This document shows, one piece after another, positions 1 through 7,559 of a DNA stretch of 10,680 bases (positions within the stretch are counted from its first letter, which is position 1; every line of letters starts with the position of its first letter). Position numbers and translations under genes: made by a program. Below the pieces are notes generated by a model that was not told the DNA's origin, ran no database searches, and saw nothing but the letters and a program-made list of their open reading frames with translations. The DNA is from JAKBCQ01 sp021807585 (lineage in GTDB: Bacteria > Planctomycetota > Planctomycetia > Isosphaerales > Isosphaeraceae), in the NCBI GenBank assembly GCA_027325115.1, contig DAHWFG010000279.1:1-10680 (forward strand), in the 5' to 3' direction.

Positions 1-77
1 TGTAAGAGGCTGAAAAAGGAAGGTTTTTTCGGCGGCGACGCGGGGGGATCGTCGGGCGCAAGAGGCGTATCGTTCAT
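1..77 (-). CDS. N-terminus of an unidentified minus-strand protein (partial)
   Basis: An open frame reads leftward from an ATG (complement of 75-77) off the window edge with no stop. It encodes MNDTPLAPDDPPASPPKKPS followed by FFSLL, a short proline-rich, polar N-terminal tail that turns hydrophobic just at the edge. A GGGAG Shine-Dalgarno sequence (complement of 85-89) sits 7 nt before the ATG, which is the main support for a real start. Proline-rich tails like this often precede a first membrane helix or a folded domain, but 25 residues are too few to name a family. The gene runs in the same direction as fusA, but a terminator at 290-330 separates them, so it should have its own promoter. 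Confidence 0.5.
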   Translation of the reverse strand, partial: MNDTPLAPDDPPASPPKKPSFFSLL

Positions 78-289
78 GATTCCGCTCCCGATCGCTACTT
101 GAAAAAGTCGAATCGGCGGAAGGACTACGTCCCTTTATGCCAGCTCGAAAGCAATCGGTCAACGGCTTCCCGGTCGATTTCCAATCGTCCTTCCTAGAGA
201 AATCAAGCGGAACTTACATGTCAATTTATAATAATGTAATCGAATCAAGGCGGCCCGGCCGACGACGTGCGCACCGATCCGCATGATAT
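78..289. other. Intergenic region upstream of the partial minus-strand gene
   Basis: No gene is supported here. The stretch 211-245 is markedly AT-rich compared with the rest of the window. On the minus strand it holds a perfect TTGACA (complement of 219-224), but the hexamers 17-18 nt downstream (TTCTCT or TCTCTA) match a -10 box poorly, so a promoter for the left-edge gene is possible but weakly supported. On the plus strand a TATAAT occurs at 227-232, but it has no plausible -35 box and the next downstream gene, fusA, runs the opposite way. Confidence 0.35.
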
Positions 290-330
290 CAAAACATAAA
301 AATACAGGGCTCGCCATGACGACGAGCCCT
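290..330 (-). terminator. Rho-independent terminator of fusA
   Basis: AGGGCTCG (306-313) and CGAGCCCT (323-330) form a perfect 8-bp stem around a 9-nt loop. Read on the minus strand, the hairpin is followed by GTATTTTTATGTTTTG, a U-rich tract. It lies 40 nt past the fusA stop codon and is oriented to end fusA transcription before the next minus-strand gene. Confidence 0.8.
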
Positions 331-369
331 CGATCTTGGGTGTCTTGATGAATCCTCGATCTTAAGGGA

Positions 370-2460
370 TCAAGCCTTGGCGCCCACTTTGGCGTCTTGC
401 TGATTCTTCTTGACGAGTTCTTCCTGCAAACGCGTAGGCATACGTTGGTATTTGAGGAACTCCATACTGAAGGTTCCTTTGCCTTGCGTCATGCTGCGGA
501 GGTCGTTCGAGTAGCCGAACATTTCGGAGAGGGGAACCTCGGCCTCGATGACGGCGAAATCGGAACGGCTTTCGGACCCGAGGATCACGCCTCGTTTCGA
601 CGAGATACCTCCCGTGACGGGGCCCTGGAATTCGGTCGGAACCTCGACTTCGACCTTCATGATTGGTTCCAGAAGGACGGGCTCGGCCTTGCGGAAGGTT
701 TCGCGGAAGGCGTCGAAACCGCAAATCTGGAACGCGAGATCGGACGAATCGACGTCGTGATACGAGCCGTCTTGAAGCAGCATTTTCACGCCGATGACCT
801 CATACCCCGCGATCGGACCCTTGGCGAGAGCGCGCTTGAAACCTTTATCAACCGAAGGGATGAACTCGTTGGGGATGCGTCCGCCCGTGACCTCGTTCTC
901 AAAGACGTACGGCTCGGGGCTATCGGGAGGAAGCGGAACCATAACGCCGACGACATGCGCGTATTGCCCCGAACCTCCCGTTTGCTTCCGATGTTTGTAG
1001 TTGTAGGGCGTTTCTTTGGTGGGGGTTTCGCGGTAGCTCACCTTGGGAGCGCCGACGACGCAATCGACCTTGTATTCACGGCGAATCCGTTCGACGTAAA
1101 TCTCGAGATGGAGTTCTCCCATGCCCGAGATGATCGTCTCGCTCGTTTCGTGATCGACGTGAACGCGGAACGTCGGGTCTTCGCGCATGAAGCGATTGAG
1201 CGCCTTCGAGAGTTTGTCGTAATCGGCGCGTTTGGCGGGCTGAATCGACAGCGAAATCACCGGCTCGGCGGCGTAAATGCTTTCGAGCGAGTAATTCGTC
1301 CCCTCGGAGCAGTAGGTGTCTCCGGTGGCGCATTCGATCCCCATCACCGCGACGATATCGCCGACTCCCGCGGAATCGATGTCTTCCTTTTGATCGGCGT
1401 GAACGCGGAGGATCCGGCTGACGCGCTGTTTGCGGCGCTGCCGCGAGTTGTAATAAAATTCACCTTTACGAAGCGTACCTTGATAAATACGCGTATACGT
1501 GACCTGGCCGAAGGGCTCTTCGACGAGCTTGAACGCCATCGCGACCAGAGGGCCGTCGGGATCGACCGAGAGCGGGACCTCGGCCATGCCGTTATCGTTG
1601 TCTTTGGCGTAGATCTCGCGATCGAGCGGGCTCGGCAGGTACGCGCTGATCGCATCAAGCAGGGGTTGAATTCCCTTGTTACGATACGCGGTGCCGAGCA
1701 AAACGGGACAGATCTGCTGCGCGACGGTCGCCTCGCGAATCGTCGAATGAATCAAATCGAGCGGAACTTCTTCCTCTTCGAGCAAAAGTTCCATTACCTT
1801 GTCGGAGACGAGCGAGAGTGATTCGAGCATCGCCTGGCGGGCGCGTTCGGCCTGATCCGCCATTTCGGCGGGGATCGGCTCGCGGCGGACGTTCTCGCCT
1901 TTTTCGCCGTCGAAATAGAGCGCCTCGCGGTTGATCAGATCGATGACGCCCTGGAAGGAAGATTCGGCGCCGATCGGTAAATGGAGCGGCAAAACCGTAA
2001 GGCCGAGCTTTGATTCCAATTGCTGAATCACGTTCACGGGATTGGCGCCGCTCCGGTCCATCTTGTTGATGAACGCGAGCCGAGGGACGTTGTAGCGCTT
2101 CATCTGACGGTCGACCGTGATCGATTGCGATTGCACCCCGGCGACGGCGCACAAAACGAGAATCGCGCCGTCGAGCACGCGCAACGACCGTTCAACCTCG
2201 ACCGTGAAGTCAACGTGTCCAGGTGTATCAATGATGTTGATTTTTTTATCACCCCAGAAGACCGTGGTCGCGGCCGAGGTGATCGTGATGCCGCGCTCTT
2301 TTTCGAGCTCCATGTGGTCCATGACGGCGCCTTCCCCCTTCACCTCCTTGATGACGTGGGTGCGGCCCGTGTAGTAAAGGATGCGCTCGGTGAGCGTCGT
2401 TTTGCCCGAGTCGATATGGGCGGAGATGCCGATATTACGATAGTTGCGTAGGTTTTCCAT
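370..2460 (-). CDS. fusA: Translation elongation factor G, mitochondrial EFG1-like (spdEFG1) type
   Basis: A full-length 696-residue EF-G, the GTPase that drives tRNA-mRNA translocation on the ribosome. Visible GTPase motifs: P-loop AHIDSGKT (14-21), switch I RGIT (56-59), DTPGH (78-82) and NKMD (132-135). Domain II is around 300-400, domain III around 405-480 with SGMGELHLEIYVERI, domain IV around 485-600 with the GGSGQY loop (495-500) and the tip loop HDVDSSD (568-574), and domain V from about 600 with the GPVTGGISSKRG segment. IDSGKTT instead of the usual IDAGKTT, plus LVLCAVAGVQSQ, RQMKRYNVPRLAFINKMD and LPIGAESSFQGVIDLI, resemble mitochondrial EFG1 and its bacterial spdEFG1 relatives known from spirochaetes, planctomycetes and deltaproteobacteria. 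The gene stands alone, without the rpsL-rpsG-tufA neighbours of classical fusA. The ATG lacks an obvious Shine-Dalgarno sequence; the start is fixed by the conserved N-terminus. Confidence 0.97.
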   Translation of the reverse strand: MENLRNYRNIGISAHIDSGKTTLTERILYYTGRTHVIKEVKGEGAVMDHMELEKERGITITSAATTVFWGDKKINIIDTPGHVDFTVEVERSLRVLDGAILVLCAVAGVQSQSITVDRQMKRYNVPRLAFINKMDRSGANPVNVIQQLESKLGLTVLPLHLPIGAESSFQGVIDLINREALYFDGEKGENVRREPIPAEMADQAERARQAMLESLSLVSDKVMELLLEEEEVPLDLIHSTIREATVAQQICPVLLGTAYRNKGIQPLLDAISAYLPSPLDREIYAKDNDNGMAEVPLSVDPDGPLVAMAFKLVEEPFGQVTYTRIYQGTLRKGEFYYNSRQRRKQRVSRILRVHADQKEDIDSAGVGDIVAVMGIECATGDTYCSEGTNYSLESIYAAEPVISLSIQPAKRADYDKLSKALNRFMREDPTFRVHVDHETSETIISGMGELHLEIYVERIRREYKVDCVVGAPKVSYRETPTKETPYNYKHRKQTGGSGQYAHVVGVMVPLPPDSPEPYVFENEVTGGRIPNEFIPSVDKGFKRALAKGPIAGYEVIGVKMLLQDGSYHDVDSSDLAFQICGFDAFRETFRKAEPVLLEPIMKVEVEVPTEFQGPVTGGISSKRGVILGSESRSDFAVIEAEVPLSEMFGYSNDLRSMTQGKGTFSMEFLKYQRMPTRLQEELVKKNQQDAKVGAKA

Positions 2461-3093
2461 GGTCGTCGATTTTCTCTGACAGGGGATCGATCATCCAGGG
2501 GATCGATCATCCCCTTATTCATTGGGGTTCAAACCCGAACGCCGGGAGCGGTAACGGGGATTTCGGGTCGGCTCGACCCTTTACGCGGCGGAAGAGCCTA
2601 AGGCGGAATCCATACTGTTATCGGTTCTTCATCGGTGGATAACCTGAAGGATTCTCGCCTTGGGACGATCGCGTGGGAGGCGGGCTCGACGTCACATAAT
2701 CGAATACGAATCACCCCACGCTTGGCATCGAGTTGAGACATCGTAATCAATCGGTGGAACATTCGACAAGGCCAGTTGTCTAACGGCGTCGAATTCATCG
2801 ATCGTTCACGGTTCTCGATTCCTCAATGCGCGCGGTGGTACGTTTCTTTGTGTGGGAATGACCGAGAGACGCGGGTCGTCGGTTCGCGAGAGGGGGAAGC
2901 CGCGGCGGAGAATGGAAAACGACCCCGGTCGTCGCTCGACTCGCATCGATTCGATCACGTCGATTTACCGCGACGACGCGATTTTTTGGGGACGAGTCGG
3001 CGGAAATCATCGCATGAATAACTTGTCGCGATCGGATTTGGACGTCGTTTTACGAACGTCGCGCGGCGCATTCTCGATTTGGAGACCGGAAAC
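2461..3093. other. Divergent intergenic region between fusA and the S26-like gene
   Basis: These 633 bases hold no supportable gene. The open frames present are short, have no Shine-Dalgarno sequences, and encode arginine/serine-rich protein without recognisable motifs. Apart from the tandem repeat in the fusA leader I found no clear sigma70-type promoter in either direction, although promoters for both divergent genes must lie here. A T-arm-like hairpin at 2522-2538 has no matching acceptor stem, so no tRNA is called. Confidence 0.5.
2481..2514. repeat. Perfect 16-bp tandem duplication with hairpin potential in the fusA leader
   Basis: AGGGGATCGATCATCC occurs twice in direct succession (2481-2496 and 2497-2512). 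The second copy with the following CC forms a dyad: GGGGAT (2498-2503) pairs with ATCCCC (2509-2514) across a 5-nt loop; the first copy can form only the inner 4 bp. The array lies 20-54 nt upstream of the fusA ATG and so is probably in the fusA leader if the promoter is further upstream. It may be a simple slippage duplication or a regulatory structure. Confidence 0.75.
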
Positions 3094-3879
3094 GTGACGA
3101 TCGCTCTCATGAGACGCGTGAAGCCGGTCGAACGGTTTGCCGAACGCACGGAGAAACGGCTTTCGATTTCGGTTTGGATTCCCGGTCTCGCGCAGTGGAA
3201 CTGGGGGCAACGAGGCCGGTCGGCGGCGATTCTCATGACGTTCACGGCGGCGATTTTCGCCGCGGCGTTCACCTGGGGAACGTGGTTCGGCGCGGTGATG
3301 CTGGCCGCGGCGTTCGCGATGCACGCGGCTTCGCTAGCCGACTCGATTCGTCAGACCGCGTTTCCGCCGCTGGGGACATTCACCCCCTGGTGTTCGGCGA
3401 TCGGATCGTTGAGCCTGACGATGTACCTCCCCGGCCTAGCGCTGGCGACATTTTTCGCTTTCCCGGTGTTTCCCGTTCAAAACGGAACGACGGGATACGC
3501 GATCAATCGCTGGGCGTACCAGGGGCAAGCGCCTCGACCCGGTCAGCTCGTCGTTTGGAACGACGCCAAAGCCGATCGTCTCTGGCTGGCGCGGGTCGTC
3601 GCCGCGGGAGGGCAACGGATCCGCTGGCCCGCCGGAATCGCCGCCGAATCGCCTTCTCCCGAAACCCCCACTCCCACACCGATGAACGAAAATCCAGGTT
3701 GGACCGTCAGTGAACTTGAACTCGAAATCCCCGCCGACCATGTTTTGTTAAGCTTGGGCGCCGATCCCAAATCCGACCAAGAAGATGCAAACCGCTGGGT
3801 GCTCGTCGCTCGTGACGAACTGATGGGGCGAGCTTGGGCGCGGCTTTATCCCGTCTGGAACCGGCGATTTCTGCTTTGA
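3094..3879 (+). CDS. Membrane protein with degenerate S26 (signal peptidase I-like) domain
   Basis: Residue numbers assume the GTG start at 3094, giving 261 residues. GGAG (3081-3084) lies 9 nt upstream of it; a TTG at 3079 and an ATG at 3109 are less favoured alternatives. The N-terminal part has a WIPGLAQWNWGQRGRSA motif (28-44), like the PGLGQ-type signature of small membrane modules, then hydrophobic stretches around 43-78 and 100-125. The C-terminal part follows the signal peptidase I layout: INRWAY with APRPGQLVVW (box C, about 146-155), RLWLARVVAAGGQRI (box D, 162-176), and LGADPKSDQEDANRW to LMGRAWARLYP (box E, about 221-253). The catalytic Ser-Met-x-Pro box is not visible before INRWAY, and the box D lysine (normally KRVV) is alanine (ARVV). 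It is therefore probably not an active signal peptidase and may bind or scaffold. Stand-alone function is unknown. Confidence 0.75.
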   Translation: MTIALMRRVKPVERFAERTEKRLSISVWIPGLAQWNWGQRGRSAAILMTFTAAIFAAAFTWGTWFGAVMLAAAFAMHAASLADSIRQTAFPPLGTFTPWCSAIGSLSLTMYLPGLALATFFAFPVFPVQNGTTGYAINRWAYQGQAPRPGQLVVWNDAKADRLWLARVVAAGGQRIRWPAGIAAESPSPETPTPTPMNENPGWTVSELELEIPADHVLLSLGADPKSDQEDANRWVLVARDELMGRAWARLYPVWNRRFLL

Positions 3880-3983
3880 TCGCGCCGATCGACGGCGAAC
3901 CCGGCCGCCAGGAGCACCGACTGGAAGGGTCGCATCCGCCTTGGAATGGGTCGGACGTGATTGTGAATTTTCTCGTTCGCCCC

Positions 3984-4012
3984 ATGACTTTCACTCGTTC
4001 GCCCGCTATAAT
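3984..4012 (+). promoter_or_regulatory. sigma70-like promoter of the HIT gene
   Basis: ATGACT (3984-3989, four of six matches to TTGACA) and a perfect TATAAT (4007-4012) are separated by exactly 17 nt. Transcription would begin near 4019, leaving a leader of about 95 nt. This position argues against a GTG at 4018 as start of the HIT gene and supports the ATG at 4114. Confidence 0.65.
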
Positions 4013-4113
4013 TATTCGTGATCATGGGGTCGGAAGCGGGGCTTGGACGGCGAATTCTCGGAACGGTTCGCAACAGAATCCCGTATGAAACTTGGAACCG
4101 AACCGCGAATTCT

Positions 4114-4623
4114 ATGGATCGACTTTGGGCGCCTTGGCGAGCCGCGTATATTCGAGAGTCGGCGCCTCGTCCCGACGACGGTCGTAAACCGTCGTGTTTC
4201 ATTTGCGACGCCCTTAATCAAACGACCGATCGCGACAATTTGCTCGCGTGGCGCGGCCCGCGCACGGTCGTGATTCTCAACCGATTCCCCTATAACAACG
4301 GTCATTTACTCGTCGCGCCCCGTTCTCACGTCGGTTCCCTGGGTGAACTGGGCCGAGAAGAACGAGCCGAACCGATCGAAACGATCACCCGGTTGATCGA
4401 CGTGCTCGATCGGATGATGAGTCCTCACGGCTACAATATCGGGCTCAACCTCGGCAAATCGGCGGGCGCGGGGCTTCCAGATCACCTCCATTGGCACGTC
4501 GTTCCACGCTGGGACGGCGATACCAATTTCATGCCTATTGTTGGAGAGGCCAAGGTGATTGTTGAAAGCCTGGATGAATTTTATGACCGATTGGTATCGG
4601 AAATCACTCGAGGCGAATGGTAG
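4114..4623 (+). CDS. HIT-family protein, Ap4A phosphorylase/hydrolase type
   Basis: A 169-residue histidine-triad protein. It starts MDRLWAPWR, the usual opening of this branch, has a CFIC pair (C28, C31), FPYNNGHLLVAPRSH (58-72), GLNLGKSAGAGLPDH (110-124), the catalytic triad HLHWHVVPRW (124-133, with H124, H126 and H128), and GDTNFMP (135-141). This set matches the actinobacterial Rv2613c-like group, where the protein phosphorolyses diadenosine tetraphosphate; the CxxC with H72 and H124 is a likely zinc site. The predicted role is turnover of dinucleoside polyphosphates in the cytoplasm; the exact substrate is inferred. The frame is open upstream to a GTG at 4018, but the promoter at 3984-4012 and the conserved MDRLWAPWR place the start at 4114. 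No strong Shine-Dalgarno sequence precedes it. Confidence 0.92.
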   Translation: MDRLWAPWRAAYIRESAPRPDDGRKPSCFICDALNQTTDRDNLLAWRGPRTVVILNRFPYNNGHLLVAPRSHVGSLGELGREERAEPIETITRLIDVLDRMMSPHGYNIGLNLGKSAGAGLPDHLHWHVVPRWDGDTNFMPIVGEAKVIVESLDEFYDRLVSEITRGEW

Positions 4624-4740
4624 AATGCTTCGATACATCCTCGATCCGTCCTTTATCGCGACATATATCCATAGTATGACGTCCTTATTTATTCGGAAGT
4701 CGCCGGACGGTTCGCTCACCGTTTCGTTTGGGAGGTCCGC

Positions 4741-5799
4741 ATGCTTTTGATAGCGATTCGCGCCGTTTTTATTTTCGCCACGGTGGGGCTTGCGACACGC
4801 ATGGCGACCCTCACGAGCGGCATGGTGAACACGCCGATTCTTCCCGCCGCGGTTTTTTTGGGGATATTGGCGGCGGGGATCGGGATCGTCATGATCGATT
4901 GGCTGACGCCGCGCAAGCGCATCCAAACGATTTCGGCGATCTACTTCGGGTTAATCGTCGGTCTGATTTTGAGCAATCTGCTTCAGGTTACTCTTCAACC
5001 GACGTTTGATATGTTCTCTAAACCCATGAAAGAGGGTTTTGAGCAGGCTTTGCTGGCGCTTTTCACCGTGATCATCTGCTATTTTTGCGTCAGTACGCTG
5101 CTGCAAACCAAAGACGATTTTCGTTTTGTGATCCCGTACGTCGAGTTCTCGCGTGAGATCAAAGGGCCGCGGCCGCTCGTCCTCGATACCTCGGTGATCA
5201 TCGACGGACGGATCGCCGACGTCGCCAAGGCGCGGATGATCGATCAGCCTCTCGTCGTTCCTCGGTTCGTCCTCCACGAATTGCAGGCGATCGCCGACAG
5301 CTCGGACAAGCTCCGAAGGAATCGCGGCCGGCGCGGACTCGACATCCTCAAACAATTGCAAGAGATGGAGGGGATCGAGGTACGGATCGACGACGCCGAC
5401 ATTCCCGAACTCACCGGCGTCCGCGAGGTCGATCATCGACTCGTCGTGTATACCAAACATCTGGGCGGAAAAGTCGTCACCAATGATTATAACTTGAACA
5501 AGATTGCGCGTTTGCAAGGTGTTGAAGTGATCAACCTCAACGATCTCGCCAACGCACTTAAGCCGATCGTTCTGCCGGGAGAGATGCTTACCGTCAAGCT
5601 GATGAAACGGGGTGAGGAGCCGGGACAGGGAATCGGCTATCTCGACGATGGAACGATGATCGTCGCCGAACAGGGGGTCGGTTATCTGGGAGAGATCGTC
5701 AAAATCACCGTGACGAGCGTGCTGCAGACGAGCGCCGGTCGGATGATATTTGGACGCCTCGATCCCGCCAACAAGCCCGCCTCGCGTGAGGCCGTTTAA
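4741..5799 (+). CDS. Membrane-anchored PIN and TRAM domain protein (YacL type)
   Basis: A 352-residue protein with four predicted N-terminal membrane helices (about 2-18, 32-53, 62-84 and 100-121), a cytoplasmic PIN nuclease domain (about 145-265) and a C-terminal TRAM RNA-binding domain (about 280-338). The PIN acidic residues are present: D149 in LDTSVIIDGR, E180 in LHELQ, D231 in VDHRLV and D249 in TNDYNLNK. PGEMLTVKLMKRGEEPGQGI (279-298) and the IGYLDDGTMIVAE segment begin the TRAM fold. This is the architecture of Bacillus YacL and its widely conserved relatives; a membrane-linked RNA-processing or RNA-binding role is inferred, and the substrate is unknown. GGAGG (4731-4735) lies 5 nt before the ATG, a strong start. 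It follows the HIT gene by 117 nt, so it may be co-transcribed or have its own weak promoter. Confidence 0.93.
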   Translation: MLLIAIRAVFIFATVGLATRMATLTSGMVNTPILPAAVFLGILAAGIGIVMIDWLTPRKRIQTISAIYFGLIVGLILSNLLQVTLQPTFDMFSKPMKEGFEQALLALFTVIICYFCVSTLLQTKDDFRFVIPYVEFSREIKGPRPLVLDTSVIIDGRIADVAKARMIDQPLVVPRFVLHELQAIADSSDKLRRNRGRRGLDILKQLQEMEGIEVRIDDADIPELTGVREVDHRLVVYTKHLGGKVVTNDYNLNKIARLQGVEVINLNDLANALKPIVLPGEMLTVKLMKRGEEPGQGIGYLDDGTMIVAEQGVGYLGEIVKITVTSVLQTSAGRMIFGRLDPANKPASREAV

Positions 5800-5973
5800 G
5801 CGTCGTTTCCCTAGAACGCGGCGGCGGAGACGAGTTCTACGCCCCGTTTCTTTTCCAAGATCCGAGCGATCGCGCCGATTCTCCCAAGGTTTCTCGCGCC
5901 GTGCCGAATAGAATGATAGGGAAACGTCGTTCGCGAAAACACGCGGCGGGGGCTCCTCGGCGAAGGGACCGAA

Positions 5974-7557
5974 GTGACGCGATACGCTCGATGGTCGATT
6001 TCGATTGGACTCGCGGTCGCCGCGATCGGCCTGATCGGCTGGTCCGCGGCGTCGATCGGTGATTTACATGATCGCCTTTCCAGGCATTCGCGGCCGTTGG
6101 CGGCGGTGATCGCCGCGGCGGCGGCGTGCACCGCGATCGGCGTCGGCGCGGGAGCGGCGCGGGTGATGTGGCGGATCGGCCGCGATCCTCATAAGCAGGC
6201 CCAAGCCCCGCGGGACGTCGTCAAAGCCGCCGAGCTGCAAACCGACGTTGCGGTCGGCCTGATCGAACAGGTGAAGAACGAAGCGATCCGAGGAAGGCTC
6301 AAGGCCGAACTGAGCGCGCTTCACGCCGATCGCAATCGCAAAGAATTTCATGTCGTCATTTTCGGCACGGGATCGGCGGGGAAAACCTCGCTTGCCGGCG
6401 CGCTTTTGGGCCAGGCCGCGGGGAAGATCGAAGCGACGATGGGTACGACCCGCGCCGTCGAACGCCACACGCAACGCATCGACGGAATCGACGGAACCGT
6501 CTTCCTCACCGACACCCCGGGGCTCGCCGAAATCGGCGCGGGGGGAGACCGTCGCGAGGCCGAGGCCCGCGATCTCGCCGTGCGCGCCGACTTGTTGATC
6601 TTTGTGCTTGATCATGATCTTATTCGTTCAGAATTTGAACCGTTGACGTCGTTGTTGCGTCGGGGGAAGCGTTCGATCGTGGCGCTCAACAAGACCGATC
6701 GCTTCGTCGACGCCGACCGCGACGCGGTTCTTTCGAAGCTTCGGGAACGGCTTGAAGGGTTGATCGACCCGCGCGACATCGTACCGATCGCGGCGAATCC
6801 GCGACCGACGGTTACGCGGATCCGCTCGGCCGACGGTTCCGAACGCGTCGAGCTTGAAACCGAGGAACCGCAAATCGAACGCCTCCAGGATCGGATCGCC
6901 GCGATCCTCGACCGCGAGGGGGAATCGCTCCGGGCGGCGAATTTATTATTGCGCGCACACTTGTTAACCCAAGAATCGAAGCGCGAATTGACGATCGAGC
7001 GGCGGCGGCGGGCGCAGGAGGTGATCGACAAATACCAGTGGATCACCGCGGGGACGGTTTTCGTCAATCCGCTACCGGCGTTCGATCTGATGGCGACGGG
7101 GGCGGTTCAATTTCAGATGATTTCCGAGATCGCCGGAGCGTTCGCGGTTGAGCTCGAGCCGCGTCACGCCAAGATGATCGGGTCGCAGATGATCCAGATG
7201 CTGTTGAAGCTGGGGATGGTTGAGGCGGCGACTTCGCTCGTCGCGGGGTTCGTGAAATCGACGCTTGTCGGTCATGTCGCGGGGGGCGCGGTTCAGGCGG
7301 CGGCGATGGCGTATCTGACGCGGATCTCGGGGCTTACGTTCCTCGAATATTTCGCCGCGGGCCAATCGTGGGGAGACGGAGGCATGCAGGCGGCGCTGAT
7401 CCGGCAATTCGATTTGACCAGTCGGGGCGAATTTCTCCAGGAATTCGCGCGTCAGGCGGTCGACCGCGTGCTCCATAAGTTCGATCCCGGTCGAACCGCC
7501 GCGACGAACATCGTCGGATCGAAACCCCTTGTTCCGGCGAAATCGGAGCCCGCGTAA
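5974..7557 (+). CDS. Membrane-anchored Era-like GTPase with DUF697-like C-terminus (GTPase 1)
   Basis: A 527-residue protein starting at a GTG with AAGGGA (5963-5968) 5 nt upstream. Two N-terminal hydrophobic helices (about 7-27 and 42-64) suggest membrane anchoring. A helical linker (about 80-120) leads to a G domain: P-loop GTGSAGKT (131-138), switch I threonine in MGTTR (156-160), DTPG (180-183), NKTD (239-242) and a weak G5 near PIAANP (271-276). A conserved helical block LDREGESLRAANLLL (312-326) follows. The C-terminal part has hydrophobic helices with VNPLPAFDLMATGAVQFQMI (364-383), resembling DUF697/YcjF-type domains found fused to Era-like GTPases. It ends TAATG, sharing one base with the start of a paralogous GTPase, so the two are translationally coupled. 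The biological process is unknown; a membrane-remodelling, stress or assembly role would be speculation. Confidence 0.88.
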   Translation: MTRYARWSISIGLAVAAIGLIGWSAASIGDLHDRLSRHSRPLAAVIAAAAACTAIGVGAGAARVMWRIGRDPHKQAQAPRDVVKAAELQTDVAVGLIEQVKNEAIRGRLKAELSALHADRNRKEFHVVIFGTGSAGKTSLAGALLGQAAGKIEATMGTTRAVERHTQRIDGIDGTVFLTDTPGLAEIGAGGDRREAEARDLAVRADLLIFVLDHDLIRSEFEPLTSLLRRGKRSIVALNKTDRFVDADRDAVLSKLRERLEGLIDPRDIVPIAANPRPTVTRIRSADGSERVELETEEPQIERLQDRIAAILDREGESLRAANLLLRAHLLTQESKRELTIERRRRAQEVIDKYQWITAGTVFVNPLPAFDLMATGAVQFQMISEIAGAFAVELEPRHAKMIGSQMIQMLLKLGMVEAATSLVAGFVKSTLVGHVAGGAVQAAAMAYLTRISGLTFLEYFAAGQSWGDGGMQAALIRQFDLTSRGEFLQEFARQAVDRVLHKFDPGRTAATNIVGSKPLVPAKSEPA

Positions 7558-7559
7558 TG
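7545..7559 (+). promoter_or_regulatory. Shine-Dalgarno and TAATG stop-start overlap coupling the two GTPases
   Basis: GGAG (7545-7548), inside the last codons of GTPase 1, lies 8 nt before the ATG (7557-7559). The TAA stop (7555-7557) shares its last A with that ATG. This arrangement favours re-initiation and near-equal synthesis of the two proteins. Confidence 0.75.

Noticed and set aside
397..1821. Long 474-codon open frame on the plus strand antisense to fusA
   Set aside because: The opposite strand encodes a complete, highly conserved EF-G over the whole span; the antisense frame arises from its codon bias and has no recognisable domain or Shine-Dalgarno sequence.
2522..2538. tRNA T-arm-like hairpin (TTGGG, GTTCAAA loop, CCCGA)
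   Set aside because: No acceptor-stem partner, anticodon arm or D-arm can be placed at the right distances on either side; upstream sequence is the fusA leader and start codon.
2598..2798. 66-codon minus-strand open frame in the divergent gap
   Set aside because: No Shine-Dalgarno sequence, no hydrophobic or domain pattern, and overlapping short frames on the other strand are equally plausible.
2852..3097. 81-codon plus-strand frame ahead of the S26-like gene
   Set aside because: GTG start without Shine-Dalgarno sequence, arginine/serine-rich low-information product, and out of frame with the real gene it runs into.
3883..3897. Hairpin CGCCG-ATCGA-CGGCG just after the S26-like stop codon
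   Set aside because: Only a 5-bp stem and no following T-tract; could arise by chance in this CGATCG-rich DNA, so not called a terminator.
4018..4113. N-terminal extension of the HIT protein from a GTG at 4018
   Set aside because: It would begin at the predicted transcription start of the TATAAT promoter, and the family's conserved N-terminus MDRLWAPWR begins at 4114.
4662..4681. AT-richer stretch as a promoter for the PIN-TRAM gene
   Set aside because: Several partial -10 matches (CATAGT, TATATC) but no acceptable -35 at 16-18 nt; co-transcription with the HIT gene is equally possible.
6064..6615. 183-codon minus-strand open frame inside GTPase 1
   Set aside because: Lies entirely opposite the well-supported GTPase coding frame and lacks any domain signal.
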